Positions 1-8,706 are shown, counted from the stretch's first letter. The stretch: 42,654 nt of DNA from Nitrosomonas oligotropha (GCF_900106555.1 NZ_FNOE01000024.1:1-42654), one strand, 5' to 3'. Numbers and translations: made by a program. The notes: generated from the letters alone by a model not told the origin.

Positions 1-48
1 TTCCTGACGATCCAATAATGTTAAGCGAGTGCGTTTGTGTATGTTCAT
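1..48 (-). CDS. IS481-type transposase, N-terminal fragment (cut by window edge)
   Basis: Read on the minus strand, an ATG at 48-46 opens a frame of 16 codons that runs off the window, beginning MNIHKRTRLTLLDRQE. This resembles the N-terminus of IS481-family DDE transposases, which commonly open with MN-HK-RLT. An AGGAG lies about 10 bases upstream of the ATG, inside a 22-base hairpin (51-72). The frame sits just inside a terminal-type sequence at 70-95 that begins TGT, as IS481 ends do. The family call rests on only 16 residues plus the terminus, so it is moderate. Confidence 0.5.
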   Translation of the reverse strand, partial: MNIHKRTRLTLLDRQE

Positions 49-69
49 CTACAGTATTCTCCTGAATAC

Positions 70-95
70 TGTAAACAACGCTAGGAATTCTTACA
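70..95 (-). repeat. Terminal inverted repeat of the IS481-type element
   Basis: On the minus strand this 26-base sequence starts TGTAAGAATTCC and ends TTTACA. An exact copy of all 26 bases lies on the plus strand at 18474-18499. Start with TGT, length and position just upstream of the transposase start fit an IS481-type end. The element itself extends leftward out of the window. Confidence 0.6.
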
Positions 96-413
96 ACTGA
101 AAAAAATCACTTAACTGGAGTGTCCGGTTTTACTTGACCAAGTCATGTTATACCACACGTTACAAACGCGCATAACTCAACAGCCCCCCGCTCTTAGGCG
201 TATGGTACGTCGGCGGCGCCCTCTATGGATTTATGCGCTTACCGAATCTCATGGCTACCAGCAGCGCTGCCTTGCCTGCGCACCCGTCCTCACGTCCGGT
301 TGCTCGCATAGGCGGCTTTAAGGATATTTAACTGATTGTCTGAAAGACAAAAAACCTTTATAGTTATTCTTTATTTTTCAATGGCATGTATTTGTAGCCT
401 CCCCCGTAATGGA
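96..413. other. Intergenic stretch between two insertion sequences, no gene seen
   Basis: No convincing gene lies here. Around 117-140 there is a sequence of the GGAGTGTCCGGTTTTAC type that recalls the ends of IS3-family elements, but no partner end or transposase was found. The rest, about 170-320, is GC-rich compared with its surroundings, which suggests a remnant of different origin. It ends where the IS1111-type element begins. Confidence 0.4.
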
Positions 414-497
414 ATGGACGCTCACTCCCCAACACGGCATTGAAATGCCAAAGTAAGTAGTGCAATAAAACCTACTTGATAAAGAGGAGCGTCCGAA

Positions 498-1538
498 ATG
501 AAAATTACAACGATTGGTATCGATTTAGCAAAAACAGTATTTCAGATTCACGGTGTTGATGTACAAGGCAAAGCAATATTGCGCAAACAGCTGCGACGAA
601 ACGAAATGGCGAAGTTCTTCGCTAATCTTGAGCCTTGTCTGATTGGCATAGAAGCCTGTGGCAGTTCTCACCATTGGGCGAGAAAGCTGAGTGAATTTGG
701 GCATACAGTTAAGCTCATGCCGCCACAGTTTGTGAAACCTTATGTAAAAACAAACAAGCATGACATGGCTGATGCAGAAGCGATCTGTGAAGCAGTCAAT
801 AGGCCAAACATGCGATATGTATCGGTGAAGACGGTAGAGCAGCAGGCGATCTTGTCAGTGCATCGGGCAAGACAAAGCTTTGTGAAGACAAGAACAGCGC
901 AATCAAATCAAATACGTGGATTGCTTTCAGAATTTGGAATCGTGATACCACTGTGAATATATTCGATCATGAAGCGGGTACCGGAAATTCTAGAAGATGG
1001 AGAAAACGGATTGCCTGGCATGATGCGAACCCTACTGGAAAGATTAACGGAAAACTTGAAAGAGATGAATCGTCAAATAGGAGAACTGGAAAAGCAGATT
1101 GTGCTGTGGCACCGAGAAAATGAAGCGAGTCGGAGAGTGTCTGAAATCGCGGGTATTGGGCCGATCACGGCCAGTGCGATTGTGGCGACAGTAGGGAGAG
1201 CCAAAGAATTTAAGAATGGCCGTCAGTTAGCTGCATGGATGGGATTGGTGCCCAGACAACATTCCAGTGGAGGCAAACAGAATCTGTTGGGCATCAGCAA
1301 ACGTGGCGATACCTATCTCAGAACACTGCTAATCCACGGAGCAAGAGCCGTGATTCGATTTGCCGAGAACAAGGCAAAGCCGGAAAGTTGGTTGAGAAAG
1401 CTGATGACTCGATGTAACAAGAATGTAGCAGCGGTTGCACTGGCAAACAAGAATGCCCGGATTGTGTGGGCACTCCTGGCCAACAGCCAGACATATCACC
1501 CTGATTACACTTCGGCAACTATCGTTGCCAAAATGTAA
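498..1538 (+). pseudogene. IS110/IS1111-type DEDD transposase with in-frame TGA
   Basis: The two halves (152 and 189 residues) lie in the same frame and together make a full-length IS110-family recombinase. The N-terminal half has the DEDD RuvC-like domain (GIDLAK near residue 8, HDMADAEA near 89). The C-terminal half has the transposase_20 domain with IAGIGPITASAIVATVG and the serine region RQHSSGGKQ. They are split by TGA at 954-956, where relatives normally read a glycine codon, so one G-to-T change would explain it. The neighbouring residues also differ from the usual IVIPQGIHHIRKR pattern. A good ribosome site (AAAGAGGAG) precedes the first ATG. The gene is probably inactive unless the TGA is read through; a sequencing error is also possible. 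Confidence 0.8.
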
Positions 1539-1804
1539 TCAAGGCGATTGAATAAAATCTGAGTAACAATAAATTATTAAGGAATTCTACGATTGCACAG
1601 GCAATTATGAAATGATGGCGATACTGGTAAGACCGTGAGTAGAAAAACCTGTAAGTAACACAGCACATTAATAATGTGCGACCCCGTGATTAGGATCTAC
1701 TCAGCGAATTCCATCAGGGATAGAGACATAGTCTCACAAATAATCCGAATGTATGGCTGCAATCTTTACCAATTTAAAATCATTAAATGAAAGCTTGGCA
1801 TAAT
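1539..1804 (+). ncRNA. Putative bridge RNA region of the IS1111-type element
   Basis: This noncoding stretch between the transposase stop and the right subterminal repeat resembles the right-end region found downstream of other IS1111-group transposases, with a conserved-looking core around 1600-1750 (CCGTGAGTAG, CTACTCAGCGAATTCCATCA). In the IS1111 group the bridge RNA that pairs with target and donor DNA is encoded at this end. Exact RNA ends and its guide loops cannot be fixed from sequence alone. Confidence 0.4.
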
Positions 1805-1938
1805 GTGGGCGTCCATGTATGTTACTTGAACGAGGGTAGATAAATGGCACGCTTGTGCTTTTTTATTAGAAATTCTCTATTCATGAGTTACGAGTCAAGT
1901 CAGAAATAAAGACTGAGGAATATTTTTTAGAGGGTGGA

Positions 1939-2988
1939 ATGCTTAAAACGCTTACAACACTTCAAGCAGGTCGAGCGCTAGCAGCAATTAGTGTAGCTGC
2001 GTTTCATTTGTCGAGTATGATGGAACTTGATAGATATGGTGGGCAGGAAGTATTTAGAGAATACACTAAACACGGCCATCTGGGCGTTGACTTCTTTTTT
2101 GTCTTGTCGGGGTTCATTATTTTCCTTGCTCATGTCGATGATATCGGAAAACCAGATGCATGGAGGATCTATATTTATCGACGTTTTGTTCGACTCTTCC
2201 CAATCTATTGGCTATATACTGGCACATTCGTTTTGTTGATCGCATTAGGTGTGGGTAACGCAGATACTGTTGCTAAAATGCCACAGACCTTTGGTGACTG
2301 GATCACTTCTTTAAGTTTGATCCGCTTCACCGATGCCAACCCACCCTTACCAGTTGCTTGGACTTTATTTCATGAATTGGCTTTTTATGCAGTTTTTTCT
2401 ATTCTCATTCTTAATTATCGCATTGGTTTAGTGGCATTCGGCGTGTTCATGTTCTTTCCAATTATTTTATTTCACTATGTTGGAGTAGATGAGCGCACGC
2501 CTTTCAACGTTTATACCTCAGCACATAATTTATATTTTCTGTTTGGCATGGGCGCAATGTGGCTCTGTCGTTATGGTGGTCGCGGAGTAGTAGAATTTAC
2601 CATCGGAACTTGCCTTACGATTTTTGCATTAGTAACAATGCCACTACCACATGAGCTATCTAAGCTTCTTCTTGGATTTGGATTTGCTCTCGTACTAGTT
2701 GGTGCAGCAAAGCTTGAACTGTCTGGGCATTTACATATCCCTTACTTGCTTAGGCTTATTGGAGATGCGTCTTACACGATTTATCTCATCCATACTTCGA
2801 TTAGTGGGCTCCTACTGAAAATTGTGATAAAAGTAGGTTTTCATCAAATAATTGGTGCTGAAGGAACATACATTGTCGTTCTCACAGGAACGATTGCCTT
2901 AGGGTGCCTCGCATATTTAGTTATCGAACGACCACTGTTAAATTCACTCCGTCGGAGGGTAGCGAATGAAAACCGGCAAGATAATTAA
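1939..2988 (+). CDS. Acyltransferase 3 family membrane protein (OatA/WecH type)
   Basis: This 349-residue integral membrane protein belongs to the acyltransferase 3 family, which moves acetyl or other acyl groups onto sugars of lipopolysaccharide, exopolysaccharide or peptidoglycan. It opens with LQAGRALAAISVAAFHLSS, the family's N-terminal region with the conserved Arg and catalytic-type His. GVDFFFVLSGFII and RRFVRLFPIYWLY follow, then about ten hydrophobic segments and a terminal YLVIERPL. Length and order are complete. A weak GAGGGTGG site precedes the ATG. It stands alone between an insertion sequence and a decayed recombinase, so it may be part of an imported or remodelled surface-polysaccharide locus. 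The substrate cannot be read from the sequence. Confidence 0.85.
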   Translation: MLKTLTTLQAGRALAAISVAAFHLSSMMELDRYGGQEVFREYTKHGHLGVDFFFVLSGFIIFLAHVDDIGKPDAWRIYIYRRFVRLFPIYWLYTGTFVLLIALGVGNADTVAKMPQTFGDWITSLSLIRFTDANPPLPVAWTLFHELAFYAVFSILILNYRIGLVAFGVFMFFPIILFHYVGVDERTPFNVYTSAHNLYFLFGMGAMWLCRYGGRGVVEFTIGTCLTIFALVTMPLPHELSKLLLGFGFALVLVGAAKLELSGHLHIPYLLRLIGDASYTIYLIHTSISGLLLKIVIKVGFHQIIGAEGTYIVVLTGTIALGCLAYLVIERPLLNSLRRRVANENRQDN

Positions 2989-3189
2989 GAAAGAGTTTTG
3001 ATAGAGTCAGACTATCCACCACCAGCTTTAATTGAACAGTGGGACTGTGATGATTTTGGATTAATTTTACCGTCGATGCAAACGACCAATTCCCAGTTAC
3101 CAGTTTTGCCTGTTTTGGCGAGCCATAATTTTCTTGGAGTTACGATGATGCGCACTGATCATCGTACTTTTAGATTCTAGACCAAAATC

Positions 3190-3669
3190 GATTTCAAGCA
3201 GTCAGCACATTGGTATTGAGACCAATTTCACTGACCAACAGCTTTAGTTATTCCTTGTCGAATCTGCTTTTTCTGTCCAGTAATTTCGTTCTCAGTTCTT
3301 CAGTAAACACTTTAAGCTAATTTTGTTCGATTTCAGGCAAGTACTGTTGGCGGCGGTATCTCACAATCTGCATCAACAATTCCCGCTCTCTTGCATTCAG
3401 TTTGTGAAAGCGCTCTTACAATGTGAGTCCAATGGCAGAAATCCGTTCTCGGCCCCTTCATAAAGCCGATCTGTAGCGATCTTCATTTCATTCAGTTCTT
3501 TGGTTAGTCTTTTCAACCCTTCGTCCCGACTTTCCTGTGCTACTTTGATCTGCTTTTTCATGTTAGATAGCATTGTTTTGACTAGCTCGGAATTAAATAC
3601 TTCGTCTACCAAGACATTGAGAATCAGGATATCGAGTTTTTCCATCAGGAAGATTCGACAATCGCACAA
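3190..3669 (-). pseudogene. Decayed large serine recombinase, C-terminal remnant
   Basis: On the minus strand the translation holds MEKLDILILNVLVDEVF followed by a coiled-coil stretch ending RLYEGAENGFLPLD. This is the typical region after the zinc ribbon of resolvase-type large serine recombinases (usually MEKLD-LVL ... LRRLYEAIENG). After a frame change further pieces appear (FTEELRTKLLDRKSRFDKE, stop, LKLLVSEIGLNTN), matching the end of the same family. The catalytic N-terminal domain is absent. Several stops and frame breaks make it non-functional. The small open frame on the opposite strand at 2998-3180 is not considered a gene. Confidence 0.6.
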
Positions 3670-3998
3670 CTTGTTACCCTTACTAATATTAAAGATGCAC
3701 GATCATTCTTCTGCTTGCCTTTCATTCACTTGTTAGCGAAACTCAGCGGGGGTTGATCGCTTTGTAATTTGTATAAAATTTTATCAATGAACTATTCCCG
3801 AGTAAAAAAGTCGGATATTCTGTTGGAATTAATTTTTGTTTGTGGTAAAGTTTAATTGGGTTGAGAAAGTTCTTATTTTTCTTAACCTTAAGTGAATAAT
3901 GGTCAATTATTCTCATTCAAGTGTAAGCGATGAGTTTTATTGACGAATAGCAATGTTTATTTTTATACATGCTTAATTTTAGATAAGGAAAAATTGAT
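3670..3998. other. AT-rich intergenic stretch, no gene seen
   Basis: This stretch lies between the recombinase remnant and the small leader frame and is markedly AT-rich. It probably contains the promoter of the downstream lipoprotein, but no clear -35/-10 pair stands out. No RNA gene or repeat was recognised. Confidence 0.4.
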
Positions 3999-4133
3999 AT
4001 GAATGTAATAGCGAAGTCTTTCTTGTTCGAAATGCGATCGGAGCTAACGTGTAAAAAGAATTTGATCAAAATGAATTTCTGCACCTACACGAAAGCTTTT
4101 CCAACCTATACTGAACGCATCTTGGAGGAATAA
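3999..4133 (+). CDS. Possible small leader ORF (44 aa) before the lipoprotein gene
   Basis: An ATG at 3999 with AAGGAA about 10 bases upstream opens a 44-residue frame beginning MNVIAKSFLFEM and ending TYTERILEE. Its last codons are also the GGAGG ribosome site of the next gene, and its stop is two bases before that gene's ATG, an arrangement that allows translational coupling. No family is recognised. It could be a leader peptide or chance. Confidence 0.3.
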   Translation: MNVIAKSFLFEMRSELTCKKNLIKMNFCTYTKAFPTYTERILEE

Positions 4134-4135
4134 AA

Positions 4136-4594
4136 ATGACTACATTTATTTATGACTGGAGAGTACCCATTAATAAAGTACTCAAATTATCTTCCCTACT
4201 ATTAGCACTCACTGTGTTAACTGCTTGTGCACAAATGAGTCCGTCAGCGGTTAAATCCACCGGAATTCCGAGTAACAATCATGACGCTTTAGTTAAGCAT
4301 TACGAAGGTGTCGCCAAAGACGCACAAGTAAGGCTACAAGCGAACAAAAAAATACTTCAGGAATATGAAGAACGTCCTTATTATTTTGGCAGACAAGGTT
4401 TAGATGCTCAATCGCATGCTAAAGCAAATGTTCAAGCATATGAGAAAATAATACAGGAAAGTTTGGCATTTGCTGATCTCCATAGAAAAATGGCGATGGA
4501 ACAAAATAATCATCAAACAAAGATGACAAAATCAAACCAGGATCGTGACTTTACTTCGAAGATCTCGGGATACCCAGAGTATTCGGGCAATTAA
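4136..4594 (+). CDS. Small lipoprotein of unknown function
   Basis: This 152-residue protein has a signal sequence with hydrophobic core LSSLLLALTVLTAC, a lipobox (LTAC) whose Cys would be lipidated. About 12 extra residues precede the usual charged start. The ATG is preceded by a strong GGAGG at 4124-4128. The mature part is highly charged, mostly helical in character (KHYEGVAKDAQVRLQANKKI), with two similar segments around AKAN and YEKI. No domain is recognised. A strong terminator follows directly, so it is the last gene of its transcript. Its likely place is the periplasmic face of the outer or inner membrane. Confidence 0.75.
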   Translation: MTTFIYDWRVPINKVLKLSSLLLALTVLTACAQMSPSAVKSTGIPSNNHDALVKHYEGVAKDAQVRLQANKKILQEYEERPYYFGRQGLDAQSHAKANVQAYEKIIQESLAFADLHRKMAMEQNNHQTKMTKSNQDRDFTSKISGYPEYSGN

Positions 4595-4616
4595 GATCTT
4601 TGATAAAGTAACGAAC

Positions 4617-4647
4617 AACCACCGATATCATTCGGTGGTTGGTCTTT
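4617..4647 (+). terminator. Rho-independent terminator after the lipoprotein gene
   Basis: A 9-base-pair perfect stem (AACCACCGA at 4617-4625 with TCGGTGGTT at 4632-4640) with a 6-base loop is followed by a short T-rich tail (GGTCTTT). It lies 20 bases after the lipoprotein stop. Confidence 0.75.
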
Positions 4648-4919
4648 AATATCCCCAGTTTCCAATTTTATCTGCGTCTGGGAGTCATATTTTTCTTCGA
4701 GTTAGTCGACGAGTGAAACAGCGCACTCTCTTTTACATACGGCTATCAATATAGAATCCCGATAGATCACATTCACATGAATTTCCATAGAATCAAGATG
4801 AAACTGTACGCCGTCAAAGCAAACTAGACAGATGTATGCCTAAATCAAAAGATGTTTTAGCTCATCAAATTTTGGTTTGTTGATAGTTTGTTGTAATGCA
4901 CTTGCCGTCGCGTTGCTAA

Positions 4920-5063
4920 GGAAACACTGATTAATTCAGCGGGCGAGATGAAGCACGAGACGCACGGAACGTAGCAATCGGGACTTATCAACAACATAGG
5001 CGAGGGAGCGGTGACCGCGCAACGAAGTGGTTCGCTCGTATCGTCCAATTAATCAACGTTTCT
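4920..5063. mobile_element. MITE-like element, 144 bp, with CTAA target duplication
   Basis: The ends are inverted repeats of 17 bases with 3 mismatches (GGAAACACTGATTAATT at 4920-4936; on the other strand AGAAACGTTGATTAATT from 5063 to 5047). CTAA flanks both sides (4916-4919 and 5064-5067), a 4-base target duplication of the YTAR kind made by IS5-type transposases. No transposase gene is inside, only a short spurious frame. It sits 45 bases before rnk, so it may supply or interrupt that gene's promoter. Confidence 0.65.
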
Positions 5064-5108
5064 CTAATTCCAGTTAGGCCATAGTTTAATTATCAGCAGA
5101 GGCTTTAA

Positions 5109-5531
5109 ATGACAAAACCATATAAAAAACCGAGAGTAATCATCTCATCACTCGACACCGAGCGGCTTGAGCAGCTTATTGAATCGCTATCTGACATGTC
5201 CTTTCCCGGCAAGGATGATCTTGAGGTCGAACTGGCCCGGGCAGAAATTGTAGAACCTGAGGATATTCCCGCGACGGTAGTAACGATGAATTCCACGGTG
5301 AGATTTGAAGTCGATTCTTCACATGAGGAATTCTGCCTTACGCTCGTATATCCCTGGAATGTGGATACTTCTGGTGAAAAGATTTCGATTCTTGCACCGG
5401 TTGGCAGCGCGCTGCTTGGGCTTTCCCAAGGGGACGAAATTGAATGGCCCAAACCGGGTGGCGGCATGTTGCGAGTGCGGATCAAAGAAGTCACATATCA
5501 GCCCGAACGCTCCGGCGAATATCACCGGTAA
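5109..5531 (+). CDS. rnk: Rnk, nucleoside diphosphate kinase regulator
   Basis: This is a 140-residue protein of the Rnk family: a short N-terminal coiled coil (LDTERLEQLIESLSD), then a GreA/GreB-like C-terminal FKBP-type domain. Recognisable family pieces are LARAEIVEPEDIPATVVTMN, the VYPWNVD and GEKISILAPVGSALLGL segments, and GDEIEWPKPGG. Rnk binds RNA polymerase near the secondary channel without the cleavage-inducing tip of Gre factors; in enteric bacteria and pseudomonads it affects nucleotide kinase levels. Length is normal. A GCAGAGG site lies just upstream. The gene is a single unit behind a MITE-like element. Confidence 0.9.
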   Translation: MTKPYKKPRVIISSLDTERLEQLIESLSDMSFPGKDDLEVELARAEIVEPEDIPATVVTMNSTVRFEVDSSHEEFCLTLVYPWNVDTSGEKISILAPVGSALLGLSQGDEIEWPKPGGGMLRVRIKEVTYQPERSGEYHR

Positions 5532-5713
5532 GCGGCGCATCAGCCGCCAGATACGAAATCATTACATACAATATATAAACAATTGTTTTAATAGCAGTTC
5601 AGTGCCAGATACAGACTGAAGCTAATTAAGTGCCTTCTGATTTACTTGTTTTAGTGGCCACCGCAATGACCACTCGCTGAAGTCATAATTGAATGACGCT
5701 ACTGTTATCTATT

Positions 5714-6082
5714 TTATTCAACTTTTCTCACTCTTACTCCAGCCCGATAATCAGTAAGCATACCAATTACGATAATAACAATACCCATCACAATATAAAA
5801 ATTCCTTGCCACCTCTTCATCTGAAAAATTAAGAATAAAGGGTATAGCTATCAACAAGGGGCCAACCATGCGCTCAATCCACCCATGCACGGTAAATGGA
5901 ATTAGCTTTACTACCCCGAAAGGGAAATCAGAAGCAAGGGTAACAATCAAATGTACTACAGCAAGACTATAGGCAAGTATTGCTGATAGTTGCTCTAGTC
6001 CTAAAAGTGTAGGGGCAAGTAAAAAAATAAAGACTGTCAAAAAATCAAGATAACCGTGTATACGCGGTGAGATTACTTTCAT
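5714..6082 (-). CDS. Small four-helix membrane protein (SPW-like)
   Basis: This 122-residue protein has four hydrophobic segments. The first begins after HGYLDFLTVFIFLLAP and the third after VHGWIERMVGPLL, so the two halves look like a duplicated helix-hairpin unit, as in SPW-repeat membrane proteins. It ends in a basic tail (RAGVRVRKVE). AGGAG lies at good distance from the ATG. It is divergent from rnk's end and lies downstream of the Crp/Fnr gene on the same strand, so both may be stress-linked, but no function is known. Confidence 0.7.
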   Translation of the reverse strand: MKVISPRIHGYLDFLTVFIFLLAPTLLGLEQLSAILAYSLAVVHLIVTLASDFPFGVVKLIPFTVHGWIERMVGPLLIAIPFILNFSDEEVARNFYIVMGIVIIVIGMLTDYRAGVRVRKVE

Positions 6083-6218
6083 GTGAATGCTCCTATATTA
6101 ATTTTGGTCACTCCAATAGTCACCACGATCAATAAATTAATACAGAGCAATCATTGATGTCTGTTATCTACAAAACAAATTTACAAATATTTCATTTCGC
6201 GCCAAGTTATTGAAGATA

Positions 6219-6923
6219 CTAAAATCCACAAAAATCATGAAGAGCAGCATCATTAATACAAATCTGATCGCGCGTATAATCAAGCATTCCGCGATTTCTG
6301 AAATCATTCAAAATCGTACTTACCACAGAACGGCTTGCTCCCACTAAATCCGCCACCTCCTGCTGGGTTAAATGAATTTCTAAGGTATACCCATGCGTAC
6401 ATCTTATTCCAAACATCTCTGCCAGTTCTAATAATGTATTTATAACGCGTACTTCAACGGGTTGAGTCAAAATAGTTCTTAACTTGCGTTCTACTCTCTG
6501 TCTCCGAGCATACATATCTTCAATGACATACCAAGCCAACTCTGCTTGATGAGACATCATTGCTTTAAAATCACCATATGCTATTCGATAGTAATTAACT
6601 TCACCCAATGTTTGCGCAGTCTCATCTATTTCCTGATCGGCAGAATTATTTTGAAAGCAACCAGTGACATCCCCTCTTTTAAGCAGATCAATAGTAATTT
6701 CACTCCCTTGCTCCGTTAAATGAGAAAGCTTCACAATACCGCTTTTTATCCAAAATAAATTGGAACAATAGTCACCTTGACGGTAAAGAAAAGTTTTTTT
6801 CGGAACATTAATTTCCACAATCGAAGGATAATCCTTCTGTAATTGATTCATATCACGTTCAAAAAATTCTCTAATCAGCTTAGATTTAGCATCGTGCGCT
6901 ATAGATTGCATTTTCAATTCCAT
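6219..6923 (-). CDS. Crp/Fnr family transcriptional regulator
   Basis: This 234-residue protein has an N-terminal cyclic-nucleotide-binding-type beta barrel (KTFLYRQGDYCSNLFWIKSG, then IDLLKRGDVTGCF), a dimerisation helix and a C-terminal winged helix-turn-helix (LTQQEVADLVGASRSVVSTILND). The Cys cluster that binds the iron-sulfur centre in Fnr is absent, and the phosphate-binding RS pair of cAMP-binding Crp is not seen. It therefore probably senses another signal or none. A second ATG five codons in (MQSIAHDAK) could be the real start, as neither has a strong ribosome site. Targets are unknown; the next gene downstream encodes the small membrane protein. Confidence 0.88.
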   Translation of the reverse strand: MELKMQSIAHDAKSKLIREFFERDMNQLQKDYPSIVEINVPKKTFLYRQGDYCSNLFWIKSGIVKLSHLTEQGSEITIDLLKRGDVTGCFQNNSADQEIDETAQTLGEVNYYRIAYGDFKAMMSHQAELAWYVIEDMYARRQRVERKLRTILTQPVEVRVINTLLELAEMFGIRCTHGYTLEIHLTQQEVADLVGASRSVVSTILNDFRNRGMLDYTRDQICINDAALHDFCGF

Positions 6924-7254
6924 CAGAGAGTTACCAACAATGTTCTGTAATACAGATATTACTTTTTACATTATAGAGACCTTTGCGCGGCAACGCCCCC
7001 AGAGTATGAGTCTGGCGTTACAATAATGCTTTAAAACAACCGCATTGAATTGTTGATTATGAGTTTTTCGAAATACGATGTAACTCGCCGCACGTAGAAA
7101 GGAAATTTTCTTAAGCAGATTGATCAGCTGATCGACTGGAATTCAACAGGTTTACCATCATGTTCGAGGAGCGCATGTCTTTCCGTTAATACAAACACCG
7201 TTTACACAAAATTCGGGATACGCTCCTTTGCTTAGATAAGCAGAAAAATCAAAG
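6924..7254. other. Intergenic stretch with an IS5-type transposase scrap
   Basis: Between 7098 and about 7150 on the plus strand the bases translate as GNFLKQIDQLIDWNSTG. This resembles the first residues of one group of IS5-family transposases (FLKQIDQLIDW); the rest of the gene is missing. An inverted repeat (AACGCC at 6992-6997 with GGCGTT at 7014-7019) may form a hairpin. The region should also contain the promoter of the Crp/Fnr gene. Confidence 0.4.
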
Positions 7255-7941
7255 CTACCTATAACCCCAGCTGTCTCTTCTCTTCCATCGAATTCTGGTA
7301 ATTAATAGACCCAAAATCAAACTACCCATAGAAACACCAGCTCCAATCATAAACCACTGTTTGGTATTCTGATCTTCCAGAAATGCATTTTTTTTGACCA
7401 GATCAATATTTTTATTTTGCTCATGATGCAACTGCTGCTTTAACTGTTCATTTTCATCTGCAATACGAATGGGCTCTGCCACATCTGCTCTTAATCTGGC
7501 TAGGGTATTTTGCAGATCCATGTATTTTTTTTCTAGTTGGCTCTGCGCTTCCTGCAATTCATCATTTCTCTTCTGTAACGCTGATAATTCTGCTTTCAAC
7601 GTAACCTGCTTATCTTTTAACGCTTCGTTGCTTTTATTGACTGCAACAAGTTGCTCACGAGCACTGGGTTGAGACATCAGTGAGCGTGTTTCTACCCAGC
7701 CAGATTTACTCTCATCACCTGCCAGCATAATCCGGCTATAATTTTTATCATCCGATAATTCTAGTACTTCAACCTTCATACCACTGGTCAAGAATTTTAA
7801 AATCTTATTACTGGTTGTAGGGCCAGTGCGCATCGGTATCGTGAGCTCGTCACTGACATACTGAATATTTTTTGCAAACAGTTGAGTATTAATCATTAGC
7901 AGACAGGCTAATAAAATCATGATTTTAAAATGTTTTTGCAT
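7255..7941 (-). CDS. SH3-domain membrane protein, TIGR04211 type (YgiM-like)
   Basis: This is an exported and membrane-anchored protein of about 228 residues. After a signal sequence (ILLACLLMINTQLFA) comes a bacterial SH3 domain (YVSDELTIPMRTGPTTSNKI ... GWVETRSL). A long coiled coil follows (about residues 90-195, rich in E, K, L, Q), then one C-terminal transmembrane helix and a basic cytoplasmic tail (RIRWKRRDSWGYR). This domain order is that of the TIGR04211 family, including E. coli YgiM, of unclear role at the cell envelope. I chose the ATG at 7941-7939 because GGGG lies 7-10 bases upstream; the longer frame needs a TTG start with no ribosome site. Confidence 0.85.
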   Translation of the reverse strand: MQKHFKIMILLACLLMINTQLFAKNIQYVSDELTIPMRTGPTTSNKILKFLTSGMKVEVLELSDDKNYSRIMLAGDESKSGWVETRSLMSQPSAREQLVAVNKSNEALKDKQVTLKAELSALQKRNDELQEAQSQLEKKYMDLQNTLARLRADVAEPIRIADENEQLKQQLHHEQNKNIDLVKKNAFLEDQNTKQWFMIGAGVSMGSLILGLLITRIRWKRRDSWGYR

Positions 7942-8072
7942 ATTATTATGCCCCAATTAATTTTTTAATCTCTGCGGATTCAATTTTCCACCTCTTTGAA
8001 CGAAAGCTGATTAAAAACACGCAGATTGATGAGCGCAGCTAATACCTAACTGCTTGCGGATGAATGCTTTTT

Positions 8073-8430
8073 TTAGTTATCTTCGACTTTGGTACTAGGG
8101 TTTGTTGACATTTCACATAGGTACCCATGATACCCACAAGCCATAGCGACCATGCTTTCGTAATTTCTCTTTAACTTATCATATCTTGTTGCCACTGCGC
8201 GATACTGCTTTAGCCGGGCAAAAGCATTTTCCACCCAATGCCTGCATCTATACAAACTCCAATCCATATCCGCATTACCCTCTAATCAGGTAACTTGGCA
8301 ATCAAACCGGGGGCTGCAAAGCAGTCATTGACTTCTCCACCGGTAATCTCAACTCAATCGACGAACCATAACTATCAACCACCAAGTGAATCTTCGTGGT
8401 ATTCCCGGCACGGCTTTTGGAGTTAAAGTG
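8073..8430 (-). pseudogene. IS5-family transposase remnant
   Basis: The 3' part (8073-8267) encodes YRCRHWVENAFARLKQYRAV, the region around the last catalytic Glu of IS5-type DDE transposases, normally RR-VEN-FARLKQ. Upstream on the minus strand, in another frame, AGNTTKIHLVVDSYGSSIEL corresponds to the middle domain around the second catalytic Asp. Frame changes and missing segments between and before these show a dead copy. It ends about where the next open frame on the plus strand begins. Confidence 0.7.
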
Positions 8431-8706
8431 CTAGGCAAGCTTTGGAGGGCCATAATAAACACATTTAACACTTCCAGTAATGAATCTAAAGAAACTTCAG
8501 TGACTGTGCGGGAGAAAGTTTGTTTTTTAATATCGGGGAAGTTACTTTTCACACCATCAACATTACATTTTAAATATACCGATTCTATTGGTACTGGGCG
8601 AACTATTTTAGTCAATAGAGAGACTCTCATAAATAGTGATGGACAGTCTGTGCCCCGGTTGATTTTGATACTTCTAAGAACAAGATTTAAATCGATACAA
8701 TTATAA
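8386..8706 (+). CDS. Hypothetical open frame, possibly a gene fragment
   Basis: An open frame of 106 codons, beginning with GTG inside the IS5 remnant, encodes a unique part from about residue 33 onward (SKETSVTVREKVCFLISGK ... RTILVNRETLINSDG). There is no ribosome site and no recognised family. The sequence composition is not clearly coding. It may be the 3' part of a gene cut by the insertion sequence, or chance. Confidence 0.2.
   Translation: MNLRGIPGTAFGVKVLGKLWRAIINTFNTSSNESKETSVTVREKVCFLISGKLLFTPSTLHFKYTDSIGTGRTILVNRETLINSDGQSVPRLILILLRTRFKSIQL

Larger units (their letters stand above)
414..1816 (+). mobile_element. IS110 family (IS1111 group) insertion sequence
   Basis: The element is bounded by subterminal inverted repeats: ATGGACGCTCAC at 414-425 and, read on the minus strand, ATGGACGCCCAC at 1816-1805 (11 of 12 match). 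Subterminal repeats and lack of target duplication are typical of the IS1111 group, so the true tips should lie a few bases outside. It carries one transposase gene (498-1538) interrupted by a stop. The 260 noncoding bases downstream of that gene are where members of this group carry their bridge RNA. A second short inverted repeat (417-424 with 487-494) frames the transposase leader. Confidence 0.75.

Noticed and set aside
117..140. IS3-like terminal sequence
   Set aside because: Only one possible end, no transposase and no partner repeat.
2998..3180. 60-codon open frame after the acyltransferase
   Set aside because: TTG start without ribosome site; lies opposite the decayed recombinase region.
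4857..5048. 63-codon minus-strand frame
   Set aside because: Lies almost wholly within the MITE-like element and has no coding character.
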